Assembly: GCF_029581275.1 (NCBI RefSeq)
Contig: NZ_CP120742.1
Coordinates: 1,524,501-1,588,500, forward strand
Origin: Micromonospora sp. WMMD1155
GTDB lineage: Bacteria > Actinomycetota > Actinomycetes > Mycobacteriales > Micromonosporaceae
Direction of reading: 5' to 3'
Length of the DNA stretch: 64,000 nucleotides
The translations under genes were made by a program, and so were the position numbers. Shown piece by piece: positions 63,713 to 64,000 of this stretch (the stretch's first letter is position 1; the number at the start of each line of letters is the position of its first letter). The notes under the pieces are model-generated. The model made no database searches and had not been told where the DNA came from. It worked only from the letters and a program-made list of their open reading frames with translations.

Positions 63713-63742
63713 CGGGCGCCGCCACGGCCGTGGCGGCGCCCG
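63713..63742. terminator. bidirectional terminator after the DrrB-type gene
   Basis: cgggcgccgccac (63713-63725) pairs perfectly with gtggcggcgcccg (63730-63742) around ggcc. It is 16 bases after the permease stop and 9 bases before the end of the next convergent gene. Confidence 0.88.
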
Positions 63743-63750
63743 TCGTGGTG

Positions 63751-64000
63751 TCAGAGCCGCCAGCGCAGCGGCTCGGGCGGCAGATAGCGGCAGGTGCTGC
63801 CGGTCGAGACGGAGTCGCGCAGATGGCCGGCGAGGGCCGGGTGCCGCTCGTCGAGCTTGCGCAGCGTGTCCCGGATGCGGGCGGTCACCGTCTTGCGGGC
63901 CCGCTCGGCCTCGTCGCCCAACCGACGGCTCCGCCCGGCCAGCCCCGCCGCCGCCCGCAACTCGTCGAGCAACGCACTTCGCTCGGCGTCCAGTGTGGCC
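63751..64000 (-). CDS. C-terminal end of a large ATP-binding/TPR-type protein
   Basis: Partial: the frame is open to the window edge, so only about 82 residues are visible. The segment ERARKTVTARIRDTLRKLDERHPALAGHLRDSVSTGSTCRYLPP and the end PLRWRL (given as motifs in order) is the stereotyped C-terminus of actinobacterial AAA/TPR proteins linked to LuxR or adenylate-cyclase-like domains. The full protein and its function cannot be judged from here. Confidence 0.5.
   Translation of the reverse strand, partial: ATLDAERSALLDELRAAAGLAGRSRRLGDEAERARKTVTARIRDTLRKLDERHPALAGHLRDSVSTGSTCRYLPPEPLRWRL

Overview
The window is about 72% GC by eye, with dense gene packing, frequent GTG starts, ATGA/GTGA overlaps and many leaderless starts. 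Protein motifs are actinobacterial throughout. The order mec, cysO, cysM, MBL-fold phosphodiesterase, rph, rdgB, with clpS, a DUF2017 gene and pncB beyond mec, matches the Rv1330c-Rv1341 region of Mycobacterium tuberculosis. I infer a chromosomal segment of a Micromonosporaceae member, probably Micromonospora. I see no rRNA, tRNA, CRISPR array, insertion sequence or prophage.

Layout. 1-4.7 kb: histidine degradation (end of an M20 amidohydrolase, hutF, hutI, hutH), with an odd split palindrome before hutF. 4.8-12.4 kb: the syntenic housekeeping block on the minus strand (rdgB, rph, two inserted glycosyltransferases, a Rv1339-like phosphodiesterase, cysM-cysO-mec, DUF2017, clpS). 12.5-20.2 kb: a dynamin-like protein with a degenerate P-loop, a large LuxR-type ATPase, the NAD-salvage pair pncB-pncA and an MFS transporter. 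20.2-31.5 kb: ctaD, an FAD monooxygenase, a secreted GH12 cellulase behind a CebR-type operator, a secreted protein, an amidase coupled to a tiny signal-peptide gene, an aldo/keto reductase, threonine synthase, a GH15 enzyme and a cupin. 31.7-42.5 kb: accessory and orphan genes (sulfotransferase, beta-family protein, cysteine-less HesB-like protein, FAD monooxygenase, aquaporin, two paralogous CRND/CRLHRWG proteins, pentapeptide protein, serine hydrolase, F420-type oxidoreductase, a caspase/CHAT-like protein, M15 peptidase).

42.7-53.1 kb holds two regulatory-export modules. Each pairs a NarL-type two-component system with an ABC transporter: HK/RR with a CcmA-type ATPase and permease, and a MacB/FtsX-type transporter with its own HK/RR. 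53.1-64 kb holds a DUF1697 protein, a Tat-exported MBL hydrolase, a class A beta-lactamase-like gene divergent from a LysR gene, an XRE regulator divergent from an SDR, an aldo/keto reductase behind a MerR-type promoter, a GNAT enzyme, and an FMN reductase plus DrrAB-type exporter behind a palindromic operator.

The most unusual signals are: a CysO whose C-terminal Gly-Gly is buried by a 47-residue tail built from a minisatellite; two long AT-rich palindromes at convergent gene ends that differ by base changes compensated in both arms; the palindrome split by GC-rich repeats ahead of hutF; a new small-protein family with a C-x8-C motif; and an orphan H/C-dyad protein. Start sites were chosen from Shine-Dalgarno or TAnnnT leaderless signals where visible; functions are read from motifs only.
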